A DNA stretch of 64,000 bases from Streptomyces sp. Alt3 (GCF_030719215.1 NZ_CP120983.1:6944001-7008000); one strand, 5' to 3'; positions 9,653 to 18,985 are shown, counted from the first letter of the stretch. Notes: generated by a model from the sequence alone, not told the origin. Numbers and translations are program-made.

Positions 9653-10477
9653 GTGGCTGAACTCATCACCGTCGACGACCCGGACGATCCCCGCCTGGGC
9701 GACTACACCGGCCTGACCGACGTCGAGCTCCGGCGGCGCCGGGAGCCCGCCGAAGGCCTCTTCATCGCCGAGGGCGAGAAGGTGATCCGGCGTGCCGCGA
9801 ACGCCGGGTACGAGATGCGGTCCATGCTGCTCTCCGCCAAGTGGACCGACGTCATGCGCGATGTGATCGAGGAGGCCACCGCACCGGTCTACGCGGTCAC
9901 ACCGGCCCTCGCCGAGCGCGTCACCGGCTATCACGTGCACCGTGGGGCACTCGCCTCCATGCAGCGCAAGCCGCTCCCCGACGTCGGAGCGCTGCTGTCC
10001 CCGGAGACGGGGAACGTACGGCGGGTGGCGGTGTTCGAGGACATCGTCGACCACGCCAACCTCGGAGCGGCCTTCCGCAACGCGGCCGCACTCGGGGTCG
10101 ACGCCGTCCTGCTCACCCCGCGCTGCGCCGACCCGCTCTACCGGCGGGCGGTGAAGGTCTCCATGGGCTCCGTCTTCCACGTCCCGTGGACGCGCCTGAC
10201 GTCCTGGCCGGAGGACCTCGCCCTGCTGCGGGAGGCCGGCTTCACCACCGCCGCGCTGTGTCTGAGCGACCGGTCGATCACGCTGGACGAACTCGTCGCA
10301 CGGCGGCACGAGAAGCTGGCGCTCGTCTTCGGTACCGAGGGCGACGGCCTCACCCCGCAGGCACTGGCCGCGGCCGACGCCCACGTGCGGATCCCGATGG
10401 ACGCCGGAGTCGACTCGCTCAACGTCGCCGCCGCCTCCGCAGTCGCCTTCTACGCGACCCGGGCCGACTCCGCCTGA
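9653..10477 (+). CDS. SpoU/TrmH-family RNA 2'-O-methyltransferase
   Basis: A 274-residue member of the SPOUT superfamily. The N-terminal substrate-binding part contains AEGLFIAEGEKVIRRA, typical of RNA methyltransferases with an rRNA-binding domain. The knotted SAM-binding half shows the three family motifs: EDIVDHANLGAAFRNAAALG, LVFGTEGDGL and IPMDAGVDSLNVAAASAVAFY. It should methylate a ribose in rRNA or tRNA; the exact target cannot be told. A GTG start at 9653 gives the full conserved N terminus. It follows cobA by 74 bases and is probably independent of it in function. Confidence 0.9.
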   Translation: MAELITVDDPDDPRLGDYTGLTDVELRRRREPAEGLFIAEGEKVIRRAANAGYEMRSMLLSAKWTDVMRDVIEEATAPVYAVTPALAERVTGYHVHRGALASMQRKPLPDVGALLSPETGNVRRVAVFEDIVDHANLGAAFRNAAALGVDAVLLTPRCADPLYRRAVKVSMGSVFHVPWTRLTSWPEDLALLREAGFTTAALCLSDRSITLDELVARRHEKLALVFGTEGDGLTPQALAAADAHVRIPMDAGVDSLNVAAASAVAFYATRADSA

Positions 10478-10505
10478 CGTACGGGCCCCGCCGCCCGAGG
10501 TCACG

Positions 10506-10528
10506 CCGCCGGTGAGCCACGCCGGCGG
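10506..10528. terminator. Convergent hairpin between RNA methyltransferase and response regulator
   Basis: Inverted repeat CCGCCGG (10506-10512) and CCGGCGG (10522-10528) with a 9-base loop lies between two convergent genes and could stop transcription from both sides. Confidence 0.5.
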
Positions 10529-10538
10529 TCCATGTGTG

Positions 10539-11270
10539 TCAGACGGACTCCGGGGCGTCCTGGTGTCCGCCGACGCCGACCAACCCCGTCTCGTAGGCCA
10601 CGATGACGGCCTGGACACGGTCGCGGAGTCCGAGTTTGGCGAGGATGCGGGCGACGTGGGTCTTGACGGTGGTCTCGGCCAGATGGAGACGGGCGGCGAG
10701 TTCGGCGTTGCTCAGTCCACGGGCCAGCAGGCCGAGCACCTCCAGCTCGCGTGGCGTGAGCGAGGCCAGGTCGCGGTGGAGGGCAGCGGTGTCGCTGCCG
10801 TGCCGGGCGAACCGTTGCACCAGGCGGCGGGTGATCGCGGGCGCGAGGAGGGCGTCGCCCGTACGGACCGTGCGGACGGCCGAGGCCAGGTGCTCGGGGG
10901 TGACGTCCTTCAGGAGGAAGCCGCTGGCTCCGGCGGACAGGGCCGCGTAGACGTACCGGTCGAGGTCGAAGGTGGTCAGGATGATGACCCGGGGCTCGCC
11001 GGGTAGCTGCGTCCCGCCCGCTCCGGCGCAGTCCGGAGGCCGTGGACCGGAGAGAATACGGCGGGTGGCCTCCAGACCGTCCATCTCCGGCATCCGGATG
11101 TCCATCAGGACCACGTCGGGACGTACGCGCCGTGCCGCCTCGACCGCTTCGGCCCCGTTGCCCGCCTCGCCGACGACATCGATGCCGTCGGCACCCAGGA
11201 TCATCCGGAACCCGGTACGGACCAAGGTCTGGTCATCGGCCAGGAGCACGCGCAGCGGCTGCTCGGTCAC
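10539..11270 (-). CDS. NarL/LuxR-family response regulator
   Basis: A 243-residue DNA-binding response regulator. The receiver domain begins LRVLLADDQTLVRTGFRMIL with acidic pocket residues near the start, the phosphoacceptor Asp in DVVLMDIRMPEMDG, and the conserved Lys in GFLLKDVTPEHL. The C-terminal LuxR helix-turn-helix is at about 170-230 (LTPRELEVLGLLARGLSNAE, then TVKTHVARIL). The GTG start at 11270 overlaps the kinase stop (GTGA), so the two are co-translated and form a cognate pair. The short insertion GPRPPDCAGAGGTQLPGEP between the phosphoacceptor helix and the next strand is unusual. The target genes are unknown. Confidence 0.93.
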   Translation of the reverse strand: MTEQPLRVLLADDQTLVRTGFRMILGADGIDVVGEAGNGAEAVEAARRVRPDVVLMDIRMPEMDGLEATRRILSGPRPPDCAGAGGTQLPGEPRVIILTTFDLDRYVYAALSAGASGFLLKDVTPEHLASAVRTVRTGDALLAPAITRRLVQRFARHGSDTAALHRDLASLTPRELEVLGLLARGLSNAELAARLHLAETTVKTHVARILAKLGLRDRVQAVIVAYETGLVGVGGHQDAPESV

Positions 11271-12640
11271 GGTGCCTCCAGAGGGATCAGCGCTTCCACA
11301 CGGTAGCCGCCGGCCGGACACCGGCCGGCGCTCAGGGTCCCCCCGTAGACGGTGAGACGCTCACGCAGGCCGATCAGGCCACGGCCGTTCCCGGCGCCCG
11401 TGCCCGCGCCTCCACCCGTGTCGGTGACCTCCACCCGGAGCTGCTCCGGTGCGTACCCGACCGTCACGCGGGCGGTGGCGCCGGACGCGTGCGTCACGGT
11501 GTTCGTCAGGGCTTCCTGGACCACGCGGTAGGCGGCGAGCCCGACGCCGGACGGGACGGCGCGGGGCCGGCCGGTCGCCGTCAGGGTTACGGGCTGTCCG
11601 GCGTCCCGTACCCGTCCGACGAGCGTGCCCAGCTGGTCGAGGCCGGGCTGTGGGGACAACTCCGCCTCCGTCCCGGCCTCGGTCCCGTCCGCCCGCTCAC
11701 CCTCACCGTTCATGGTGAGCAGGCCCATGACGTGCCGCAGTTCGGTCATGGCGGCGCGCCCGCCCGCCTCGACGGCGAGCAGCGCCTCGCCCGCCTGCCC
11801 GGGTGAGCTCTCCATGATCTTGCGGGCGGCACCCGCCTGGATGATCATCACGCTGACGTGGTGCGTGACGACGTCGTGCAACTCGCGGGCGATCCTTGCC
11901 CGTTCGTGCTCGACGGCCCCTCGCAGTGCCTCGGCCTGCTCGCGTTCCAGGGCGATGAGCCGGGTGCGGCCCTCGTCGGTCCGGAGCTTCCAGGTGCGCA
12001 GCCCGACCGCGGCCACGGCCATCGGGACCAGGATCAGCAGGGCGATGTACTCGTTCGGGACGACCGGTGTCACCGAGTTCCCCGAGGTGCCGACCAGAAC
12101 GACCGACACCGGAAGCGCGGCCAGGGTCGCCACCCGGTACGGGCTGTACACGGCGGCACTGTAGACGGCTATGACGAACGCGTAGAACGTGAGCCGGAGG
12201 ACGCTCTCGGGCGTCGCCAGCGTCGCGGCGGTCACGACACAGAGCACGGCGAGCGGGTGGCGGCGCCGCAGTGCCAGGGCGCCCGAGGCGACCGCAGCCA
12301 GGGTCACCATCAGGGCCAGACCGCCGGTGCCGGACGGGCGCGGGACGGCGACCTCCACACCGGGCGCGATCTCACGCAGCACGACATTGTCCACATTGTC
12401 GATGCCGTAGTAGACGGTGCTGACGCCGATCACCAGAGCCACCAGCACGTCGAACTGCCGGGCGCGGCGGCTGAGTCGCAGCGGCGGGCCGGTCGGGGAC
12501 CCGGCGTCGCGGACCGCCTCGCGAGCGGGAGCCCGGAGCCGCTCCAGCGCCGTACGCACGTTCGTCACCGGTTCATTGTCGCCGCCGCCCGTGCCCCTGG
12601 AGTCCTCCTCAGGGGGCGTCCCGCGGGGCCTGTCCTGCAT
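11267..12640 (-). CDS. Two-component sensor histidine kinase (HisKA_3 type)
   Basis: About 457 residues. Roughly five or six hydrophobic segments in the N-terminal half (for example FDVLVALVIGVSTVYYGI and ALLILVPMAVAAVGL) make a membrane sensor with little extracellular sequence. The dimerisation/phosphoacceptor site is ERARIARELHDVVTHHVSVM with the His in ELHD, followed by a HATPase domain whose glycine-rich box is NGRGLIGLRERLTVYGGTLS. It phosphorylates the overlapping NarL-type regulator. Start choice is uncertain: ATG 12640 is used, but GTG 12568 is a plausible alternative, giving 433 residues, and neither has a strong ribosome-binding site. Confidence 0.88.
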   Translation of the reverse strand: MQDRPRGTPPEEDSRGTGGGDNEPVTNVRTALERLRAPAREAVRDAGSPTGPPLRLSRRARQFDVLVALVIGVSTVYYGIDNVDNVVLREIAPGVEVAVPRPSGTGGLALMVTLAAVASGALALRRRHPLAVLCVVTAATLATPESVLRLTFYAFVIAVYSAAVYSPYRVATLAALPVSVVLVGTSGNSVTPVVPNEYIALLILVPMAVAAVGLRTWKLRTDEGRTRLIALEREQAEALRGAVEHERARIARELHDVVTHHVSVMIIQAGAARKIMESSPGQAGEALLAVEAGGRAAMTELRHVMGLLTMNGEGERADGTEAGTEAELSPQPGLDQLGTLVGRVRDAGQPVTLTATGRPRAVPSGVGLAAYRVVQEALTNTVTHASGATARVTVGYAPEQLRVEVTDTGGGAGTGAGNGRGLIGLRERLTVYGGTLSAGRCPAGGYRVEALIPLEAP

Positions 12641-12731
12641 CGGGCGCCTACATCGCAAGGATGACGGTCCACCAGCACGACGAGGCCGGGGAAGGGGGCG
12701 TGCCTGCGAGGTGGCGCGTGAACGGCCCCGG

Positions 12732-14051
12732 CTAGGGGGCGTACGCCTCCACCGGGTGGACGGCAGCCCCGTGGTACGTGTCCGACGGTGTGCCGCCCAG
12801 CCCACGGGCGGGCCCCTGGCAGCCCTGCGCGGCCGCGATTCCCAGCGCGACCAGCAGCGTCACCACGACGAAGACGACGAGCCGCTGGCGCAACAGCCGG
12901 GGATTGGCCGGCCGCCGCTTACCGGCCTTCCCCGCCGATGTCGTCCGGACGCCGGGCCGGGAGGCCTGCCTGCCGTTCGTTCCCTTCTGCCCCTGAGGCA
13001 GCTGACCGGAACGCGACCCGCCGCGCGGCGCCCGCGACTGCGAGCCGCCGGTGCGAGGAGCAGCCGGGCGGGACGACGGTGAGCGCCGCCCCGGTGCCCT
13101 CGACGGCCGGGAGGAGCCCCCGGCCGTACGCCGCGTCGACTGTTCGGTGTACGGGCCTTCCAGCCGGCCGGTCGGCCGGTCCAGCTCCTGCTCGCTCCGC
13201 TGCGCGGGCGGCAGGCGCTCCTGCAGCCCCTGCGCCTCACGCGCGGCGATCTCCTTCAGCCGCATGGAGAGCTGCAGCGTGCTCGGCCGCTCCTCCGGAT
13301 CCTTCGCCAGACATGCCCGTACGAGTGGGGCGAGCGCGTCGTGCACATCGAACAGGTGCGGTTCCTCGTGGACCACGCGGTAGAGCATCACCTCGGAACT
13401 GCCGTGTCCGAAGGGCGAGTCGGCCATGGCCGCGTAGGCCAGCGTGGCACCCAGCGAGAAGACGTCCGTCGCGGGTGTCACGGCCGCGCCCCGCACCTGC
13501 TCGGGCGCCAGGAAGCCGGGTGAGCCGACGGCTGTCCCGACATGGGTGAGGGTGCTGGCCCCGGTCGCCCAGGCGATACCGAAGTCGATGATCCGGGGGC
13601 CCTTGGGGGAGAGGAGGATGTTCGACGGCTTCAGATCACGGTGGACGACACCGGCCTCGTGCACCGCCACCAGCCCCTCCGACAGGGCGGCCCCGATCGA
13701 GGCCACCTCGGCGGCCGGGAGCGGGCCCTCCTCGGCGACCTTGTCGTGGAGCGAGGGGCCGGGCACGTACTGCGTCGCGAACCACGGGCGGTCCGCCTCC
13801 AGATCGGCGGCCACCAGGCGGGCCGTACAGCCGCCGCGGATCCTCCGGGCTGCCGACACCTCGCGTGCGAAGCGGGAGCGGAACTCCTGATCCTCCGCCA
13901 GATCCGGCCGGATCACCTTGAGCGCCACCCGCTGGCCCCTGCGGTCGGAACCCAGGTAGACGACGCCCATGCCACCCGCGCCGAGCCGCCGGTGCAGCCT
14001 GAACGATCCGACGACACGCGGATCCTCGCGCCGGAGCCGCATCATCGCCAT
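12732..14051 (-). CDS. Membrane-anchored Ser/Thr protein kinase (PknB/Hanks type)
   Basis: A 439-residue kinase. The kinase domain spans about residues 15-270: Gly loop LGAGGMGVVYLG, catalytic Lys in VALKVI, HRDLKPSNILL, DFGIA and the APE region SPGFLAPEQVRG. A basic, Ser/Pro/Arg-rich linker follows (about 290-390), then one membrane span (LVVFVVVTLLVALGIAA) and a short outside tail of about 30 residues. There is no PASTA or other sensor domain. ATG 14051 is preferred over more distal starts because GGGGATGGG lies just upstream and the kinase fold begins soon after. Substrate is unknown. Confidence 0.9.
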   Translation of the reverse strand: MAMMRLRREDPRVVGSFRLHRRLGAGGMGVVYLGSDRRGQRVALKVIRPDLAEDQEFRSRFAREVSAARRIRGGCTARLVAADLEADRPWFATQYVPGPSLHDKVAEEGPLPAAEVASIGAALSEGLVAVHEAGVVHRDLKPSNILLSPKGPRIIDFGIAWATGASTLTHVGTAVGSPGFLAPEQVRGAAVTPATDVFSLGATLAYAAMADSPFGHGSSEVMLYRVVHEEPHLFDVHDALAPLVRACLAKDPEERPSTLQLSMRLKEIAAREAQGLQERLPPAQRSEQELDRPTGRLEGPYTEQSTRRTAGGSSRPSRAPGRRSPSSRPAAPRTGGSQSRAPRGGSRSGQLPQGQKGTNGRQASRPGVRTTSAGKAGKRRPANPRLLRQRLVVFVVVTLLVALGIAAAQGCQGPARGLGGTPSDTYHGAAVHPVEAYAP

Positions 14052-14812
14052 CGTCTGCCCATCCCCGCTGCCGGTCCGCCTGACGAGGCACAGCTTACGT
14101 ACCCGTGGCGCGGCGCGCTCAGAGGCCGCGCCCTCGTCGCCGCATCGATTGTCAGTGCCCGGGGGGAGGAATGAGGAGTGGTCAGGAAACCGGTGATCCA
14201 CGTTTCGCGGCCCGTGCGAGATCTCAAAGAACCGTCGCAGAAAGGGGATTGGATCAATGTAGGGCGATCGTGCGGAAATGGTCGTGGACGCGGGTGACAC
14301 GACCAGGACGTACGGAGTGGTGGGCTCCAGGGCAGGCCGCCGAGCGGGGAAAGCGGTCCGCCGGGGTGTGGTGGAAGTGAGTGAAGTCACCCTCCCGCAT
14401 GGCCTCGAAGGCATGGGTGGTACCCCATTGGATCAGTTGTCCGTACCGCCCGCTTCATGGTGACCAGGATGCTCGCCCCGGTCGAACAGCCGGCCCCTGG
14501 GAGGACGCCTCCGAGCGTCCTTCGACGGGTGGCCTCGACGCGGAGGCCGATCCCGTTCGGCGGGCGGGCGGGCGGGCGGGTCGGCGGCGGGATCGCCGTC
14601 GAGGTGACCGAGGCGATCGCCCGGACATTCCGGACCCGATCGCGGTGGACGGCGCGGGCCTTATCCATCGCAGCCGGCTTCCCGCCGGCGACGGCCACGT
14701 GAGGCGGACGCTTGGAGCATGTCCGCATCACGTCACAACTTCATCATCGCCGCAGGCCCCTCACCCCACGTGCCGCACCATGTTCCCAATCGTGTCGTAC
14801 CAGGGGGGAACC
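14052..14812. other. Long non-coding stretch upstream of kinase and lipoprotein genes
   Basis: 761 bases between a minus-strand kinase gene and a plus-strand lipoprotein gene. Open frames exist but none has Streptomyces-like composition with a recognisable product. It must hold both promoters. The only visible structure is a G-rich tract of four to five tandem GGGC units at about 14557-14580, which could form a secondary structure in single-stranded DNA or RNA. Confidence 0.5.
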
Positions 14813-15277
14813 ATGCGCCTACGCACCACCACCGCGGCCATCGTCGCCGTACTCGCCGTCACCCTCGTCGGATGCAGCAGCGACGAGGGCGGCGAGACCG
14901 AGGCCGACGCCACCAGAAGCACGGTGGCCGAGCCGTCGAGCGCCTCGGACGACAGCGCCTCGGACGACAGCGCCTCGGACGACAGCGCCTCGGACGACAG
15001 CGGCTCCGCCGAAAGCGCGGGCATCCCGCCCGAGCCCACCGGTGCCGAGCGTGACGCCGTCCTCGCTGCCATCCGTGACGTCAACGGCAATCTCACCCAC
15101 GACGAGGACAAGGCCGTCGACGCGGCCCGAAACCAGTGCTCGTCCCTCGACGGCGGCGGGAGCGACCCCGACCACAGTGCCGCGCAGCGGTTCTCCTACG
15201 ACGGCGTCACACTGACCGATGACGACGGACGTCACATCAACATCGGTCTGCGCAAGACACTCTGCCCCCAGTCCTGA
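14813..15277 (+). CDS. Small secreted lipoprotein with Ser-Asp repeat
   Basis: A 154-residue protein I do not recognise by family. It has a lipoprotein signal peptide (MRLRTTTAAIVAVLAVTLVG followed by Cys at residue 21), so it should be anchored to the outer face of the membrane. After the Cys there is an acidic, Ser/Asp-rich linker made from four SASDD repeats, then a folded-looking domain of about 95 residues with two Cys that could form a disulphide (NQCSSLD; KTLCPQS at the C terminus). GGGGGGAA upstream of ATG 14813 serves as ribosome-binding site. No neighbour suggests a role. Confidence 0.8.
   Translation: MRLRTTTAAIVAVLAVTLVGCSSDEGGETEADATRSTVAEPSSASDDSASDDSASDDSASDDSGSAESAGIPPEPTGAERDAVLAAIRDVNGNLTHDEDKAVDAARNQCSSLDGGGSDPDHSAAQRFSYDGVTLTDDDGRHINIGLRKTLCPQS
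14941..15000 (+). repeat. Four perfect 15-bp tandem repeats inside the lipoprotein gene
   Basis: CGCCTCGGACGACAG occurs four times head to tail without mismatch. The unit is a multiple of three, so each copy adds one SASDD-type pentapeptide to the linker without breaking the frame. Confidence 0.97.
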
Positions 15278-15757
15278 TCAGGCACCGACTCCGCTCCGGC
15301 CGTGACCGAACGCGGCCGGAGCCCACCGCGCCGGCGGCACGGCCACCGGGAGCGCCTGACCGACCAGCTGCGCGACTACCGGCCGACGCGCGTCTCCAGC
15401 CTCGGGCCACTCCCACGTCCGTGGACCGCCCGCAGCCCCTGCCGATGCTTCGGCGCCTCGCCGGCCAAGGCCGGCGGCGGGTCCTCCGCCGTCTCCCGTA
15501 CCGGTCACCGATTACCCCGGTTACCAGGGAGATCTACGTCCACCCCTAGGTGCTGGGTGCCGTAACCGCCACCACTTCTCCACCCTGGGGAGTACACCGG
15601 AGGCGGTCGGCTCATCCTCCGGGAGGCCAGCGATTCGGTACGCGGGCATGACGCCGAGTGGCCCCCGTCTCCATAATCTTGGACTCAAGCGGCGGGCGTG
15701 GAACTCGTCCCCCGAGGCCAGACGCCCGCCGCTCCGGAACAGGTCAGGAGAGGAACC
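15278..15757. other. Intergenic region
   Basis: 480 bases with no gene I can support. A -10-like TAATCT lies at 15674-15679, about 80 bases before the next start, and AGGAGAGGA at 15747-15755 is the ribosome-binding site of that gene. A pair of GGTTAC/GTAACC arms about 40 bases apart near 15520-15570 is too distant to interpret. Confidence 0.45.
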
Positions 15758-15964
15758 ATGGCGGACACTGCCGCGCGGACCATCATCCGCGCGCAAGGGC
15801 GCAAGGCGTACGCCTCGTTCGGCGCACGCCCGTCCGGCACGCGCCACCCGCTGGTGGCGACAGCCATGGTGCTTCCTCTGGCGGCCCTGCTGGTCGTCGT
15901 GTTCGGCGGCTGGGACGCAGTGGTCACACAGGCGTCGTCCGTGGGCGTGATGCTGGGGCGCTGA
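15758..15964 (+). CDS. Small membrane protein of unknown function
   Basis: A 68-residue protein with one strong hydrophobic segment (HPLVATAMVLPLAALLVVVF) preceded by a basic, soluble N terminus. It probably sits in the membrane with its N terminus inside. ATG 15758 is supported by AGGAGAGGA directly upstream; an in-frame start at 15698 has no such site. I do not recognise the family and no partner is evident in the neighbourhood. Confidence 0.65.
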   Translation: MADTAARTIIRAQGRKAYASFGARPSGTRHPLVATAMVLPLAALLVVVFGGWDAVVTQASSVGVMLGR

Positions 15965-16173
15965 GCGGCGCCCCGGGTCCGGAAGAGCGGTCCGGACCGG
16001 GGCATCCGGCCAACAGCCCCGTGGGGACGGGGGTGCGGCGGACGGCAGCGTTTGTCCGGCCAGCTGGGGAGCTGGCCGGACATCGCGCTGTCCGGCCCCT
16101 TTTCACCGCGGCCGCGTACGATCGCCGCCGGGCCTGCCGCGCGGCCGGCCGATCACCCGCGGGAGCAGAGCCG

Positions 16174-17136
16174 ATGACCACCACTCCTGTCGTACGCGCC
16201 CTGGGCGACCTCGCGCACGGCACCGCGCACCCCGGAACCACCGCGTGCGGCTGCGCCCCGCCCCAGGTGCTCGCCGACCGGCCCGACGGCACAGTGGTCC
16301 GCAGCGGTCCGGTCGTCGCCAAGGCGCACGCCGCCGACTCCGACACCCCCGCCCTCATGGCCCGGCTGTCCCTGGCCGCCTCGCCCCCGCTCGCGGGAAT
16401 CCTGCTGCCGCCGCTCCCCACCCCGGACGTGCCGCCCGCCGGCACCGGGGGCCGCACCGTGAGCCTCTGGCCGTACGGACGGCCCGTCGACCCCTCGGAC
16501 CCCGACGCCGCCCCCTGGGAGGAGGCCGCCGTCCTTCTGGCCCGCCTGCACCGCACCCCGCCGCCCCGTGCGCTCCCGCCGATGCGCGGGCCGGTCAAGG
16601 CCGCCCGGGCCGTTTCGCGGATGTGCCGGGCCGCCCCCGGGGGGCCGGCCTCGGCAGCGGTGCTGGCCGCCTGGCGGGGGCTGCCGGGCTGGGCCCGCGC
16701 CGAGAACCCGGTACCCGCTGACCGCGACGGCCACCTCTGCCACGGCGATCTGCACCTCGGCCAGCTCGTCCGGCATCCCGCACCCGAGGGCCCCTGGCTG
16801 CTGATCGACATGGACGACGCGGGCCTCGGCGATCCCGCCTGGGACCTGGCACGGCCCGCCGCCTGGTACGCGGCAGGGCTGCTGCCGCCCGGCATCTGGC
16901 TGCGCTTCCTCGACGCCTACCGGGCGGCCGGCGGCCCGGCCGTGCGCGCCGACGGGGACCCGTGGCCCGAGCTCGACGTCGTGGCGCGGGCGCTCACGGT
17001 GCAGACGGCCGCGCTCGCCCTGGCCAAGTCCGCGGCGGAGGAGCGCAGTCCGGATGAGGTGGAACAGTTGATGATCGATGCATGTGTCCGCATTGCCTCC
17101 CTCCCGCCCGAGTTGGCGTCCGAATACGCGTCGTAG
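16174..17136 (+). CDS. Aminoglycoside phosphotransferase (APH)-fold protein
   Basis: A 320-residue protein with the APH/choline-kinase fold. The catalytic loop CHGDLHLGQLVRHP (about residues 189-202) and the metal-binding LLIDMDDAGLGDPAWDLARP (about 209-228) are clear. The N-terminal lobe contains a likely ATP-contact strand around VVAKAHAADSDTPALMARLS. Such proteins phosphorylate small molecules; many Streptomyces members are not resistance enzymes, and nothing in the neighbourhood indicates a drug substrate. ATG 16174 is preceded by GGGAG at 16161-16165. The substrate remains unknown. Confidence 0.85.
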   Translation: MTTTPVVRALGDLAHGTAHPGTTACGCAPPQVLADRPDGTVVRSGPVVAKAHAADSDTPALMARLSLAASPPLAGILLPPLPTPDVPPAGTGGRTVSLWPYGRPVDPSDPDAAPWEEAAVLLARLHRTPPPRALPPMRGPVKAARAVSRMCRAAPGGPASAAVLAAWRGLPGWARAENPVPADRDGHLCHGDLHLGQLVRHPAPEGPWLLIDMDDAGLGDPAWDLARPAAWYAAGLLPPGIWLRFLDAYRAAGGPAVRADGDPWPELDVVARALTVQTAALALAKSAAEERSPDEVEQLMIDACVRIASLPPELASEYAS

Positions 17137-17199
17137 GGTGAAGCGACCGCCGCCGGGCATGCATCCGGCGACGCCGACACGACATGAGGAGACCGTCCG

Positions 17200-17505
17200 A
17201 TGATCCAGTGTCCCAAGTGCCATGCCCAGATGAACACGTACAACCGCAACGGCGTCCAGATCGAGCAGTGCAGCGGCTGCCGCGGGATATTCCTCGACTA
17301 CGGCGAGCTGGAGTCCCTGACCCGCCTGGAGTCGCAGTGGGCGCAGCAGGCCCCGCCCGCGCCGCCCGCCCCGCAGCAGCCCTACCCCGCCCAGCAGGCC
17401 TACCCCGCCGCGCCGGCCCCCGCCTGGGGAGCGCCGCACCAGGGCGGTCACTACGGCGGTCACCACCGCCAGAAGAGCTTCGGCCGGATGCTGTTCAGCT
17501 CCTGA
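17200..17505 (+). CDS. TFIIB-type zinc-ribbon protein
   Basis: A 101-residue protein. Residues 1-35 form a zinc ribbon with four Cys (QCPKCHAQMNTY, then EQCSGCRGIFLDYGELE), the pattern of the zf-TFIIB family common in bacteria. The rest is a Pro/Ala/Gln/Tyr-rich tail with a Gly/His stretch (GAPHQGGHYGGHH) that might bind metal. It lies 63 bases after the APH-fold gene on the same strand and has GAGGAG upstream. The family has no assigned biochemical role that I can state. Confidence 0.87.
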   Translation: MIQCPKCHAQMNTYNRNGVQIEQCSGCRGIFLDYGELESLTRLESQWAQQAPPAPPAPQQPYPAQQAYPAAPAPAWGAPHQGGHYGGHHRQKSFGRMLFSS

Positions 17506-17621
17506 TCCCGTGTCCTGAACGGTGGTGCCCGCAGGGCGGGTCCGGGCTCCGCGCCCGGACCCGCATTGCATACGGTCGACGGACTTCCGTTCATGATCTA
17601 GTCATCGCCGACGCCGGTGCC

Positions 17622-17627
17622 TAGAGT
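17622..17627 (+). promoter_or_regulatory. Likely -10 of a leaderless promoter for the MFS gene
   Basis: TAGAGT ends 8 bases before the ATG at 17636, and there is no Shine-Dalgarno sequence. The transcript would start at or next to the start codon. Confidence 0.6.
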
Positions 17628-17635
17628 GCGGGTGC

Positions 17636-18985
17636 ATGAACTTCCTCGACAGGTCCCGAACTGTCGCGCCCCCGGGGTGGAGCCGTTGGCTCGTGCCGCC
17701 CGCCGCGCTCGCCGTGCACCTCTCCATCGGACAGGCCTACGCCTGGAGCGTGTTCAAGCCCCCGCTCGAATCCGCTCTCGACCTCTCGGGTACCGCCAGT
17801 GCTCTTCCGTTCCAGCTGGGCATCGTCATGCTCGGCCTCTCCGCCGCGTTCGGCGGAACCCTCGTCGAACGCAACGGCCCACGCTGGGCGATGTTCGTCT
17901 CGCTCGTCTGCTTCTCCTCCGGTTTCCTCGTCGCCTCGCTCGGCGCCGCGACCGGCCAGTACTGGCTGGTCGTCCTCGGCTACGGCTTCATCGGCGGCAT
18001 AGGACTCGGCATCGGCTACATCTCGCCCGTCTCCACGCTCATCAAGTGGTTCCCCGACCGTCCCGGCATGGCGACCGGCATCGCCATCATGGGATTCGGC
18101 GGCGGCGCCCTCATCGCCTCGCCCTGGTCCACCGGGATGCTGGAGAGCTTCGGCACCGACCGCTCCGGGATCGCCACGGCCTTCCTCGTCCACGGGGTCG
18201 TCTACGCGGCCTTCATGGCGCTCGGCGTCCTCCTCGTGAGGGTGCCGCCGGACGGCTGGCTCCCCGACGGCTGGGAACCGAAGCAGGAGACCCGCAGGCT
18301 CGTCACGAACGCCCAGGTCTCGGCCCGCAACGCCCTGCGCACCCCGCAGTTCTGGTGCCTGTGGGTGGTGCTCTGCATGAACGTCACCGCGGGCATCGGC
18401 ATCCTGGAGAAGGCCGTGCCGATGATCCAGGACTTCTTCACGGACACCTCCACCCCGGTCTCGGTCTCCGCGGCGGCGGGCTTCGTCGCCCTGCTCTCCC
18501 TGGCCAACATGGGCGGCCGCCTCCTGTGGTCCTCCACCTCGGACCTGATCGGCCGCAAGAACATGTACCGGGTCTACCTCGGCGTCGGCGCGCTCATGTA
18601 CGTGGTCATCGCCCAGCTGGGCAACGACTCCAAGCCGCTCTTCATCTGCTGCGCGCTCGTGATCCTCTCCTTCTACGGCGGAGGCTTCGCGACCGCTCCC
18701 GCCTACCTGCGGGACCTCTTCGGGACGTACCAGGTGGGAGCCATCCACGGACGGCTGCTGACCGCGTGGTCCACGGCCGGGGTGCTCGGACCGCTCATCG
18801 TCAACCGGGTCGCGGACGCGGGGGAGCGGGCGGGACACAGTGGCCCCAGCCTCTACACGACCTCCCTCACGATCATGATCGGGCTGCTGGTCGTCGGCTT
18901 CGTCGCCAACGAATGCATCCGCCCGGTCCACGCACGCTTCCACGAGGCACCGGAAGGGAGCCCCCGTGTCCACCAGCAGTCGTAA
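17636..18985 (+). CDS. MFS transporter, oxalate:formate antiporter-like (OFA) family
   Basis: A 449-residue major facilitator with twelve predicted membrane spans. Its N terminus has the OFA-type pattern LSIGQAYAWSVFKPPLE, and the loop between helices shows NGPRWAMFVS and later GRLLWSSTSDLIGRKNMYRV. OFA members exchange or import small carboxylates, but the substrate here is unknown. The gene appears leaderless, with a -10-like TAGAGT 8 bases before ATG. A 38-residue membrane peptide gene overlaps its last 20 bases and is probably its partner. Confidence 0.85.
   Translation: MNFLDRSRTVAPPGWSRWLVPPAALAVHLSIGQAYAWSVFKPPLESALDLSGTASALPFQLGIVMLGLSAAFGGTLVERNGPRWAMFVSLVCFSSGFLVASLGAATGQYWLVVLGYGFIGGIGLGIGYISPVSTLIKWFPDRPGMATGIAIMGFGGGALIASPWSTGMLESFGTDRSGIATAFLVHGVVYAAFMALGVLLVRVPPDGWLPDGWEPKQETRRLVTNAQVSARNALRTPQFWCLWVVLCMNVTAGIGILEKAVPMIQDFFTDTSTPVSVSAAAGFVALLSLANMGGRLLWSSTSDLIGRKNMYRVYLGVGALMYVVIAQLGNDSKPLFICCALVILSFYGGGFATAPAYLRDLFGTYQVGAIHGRLLTAWSTAGVLGPLIVNRVADAGERAGHSGPSLYTTSLTIMIGLLVVGFVANECIRPVHARFHEAPEGSPRVHQQS

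Noticed and set aside
14557-14592. Tandem GGGC tract as a CRISPR-like or regulatory repeat
   Set aside because: The units are only four bases long with no spacers; at most it is a G-rich structure.
16174-17136. Aminoglycoside resistance gene
   Set aside because: The protein has the APH fold only; nothing in its sequence or neighbourhood specifies a drug substrate.
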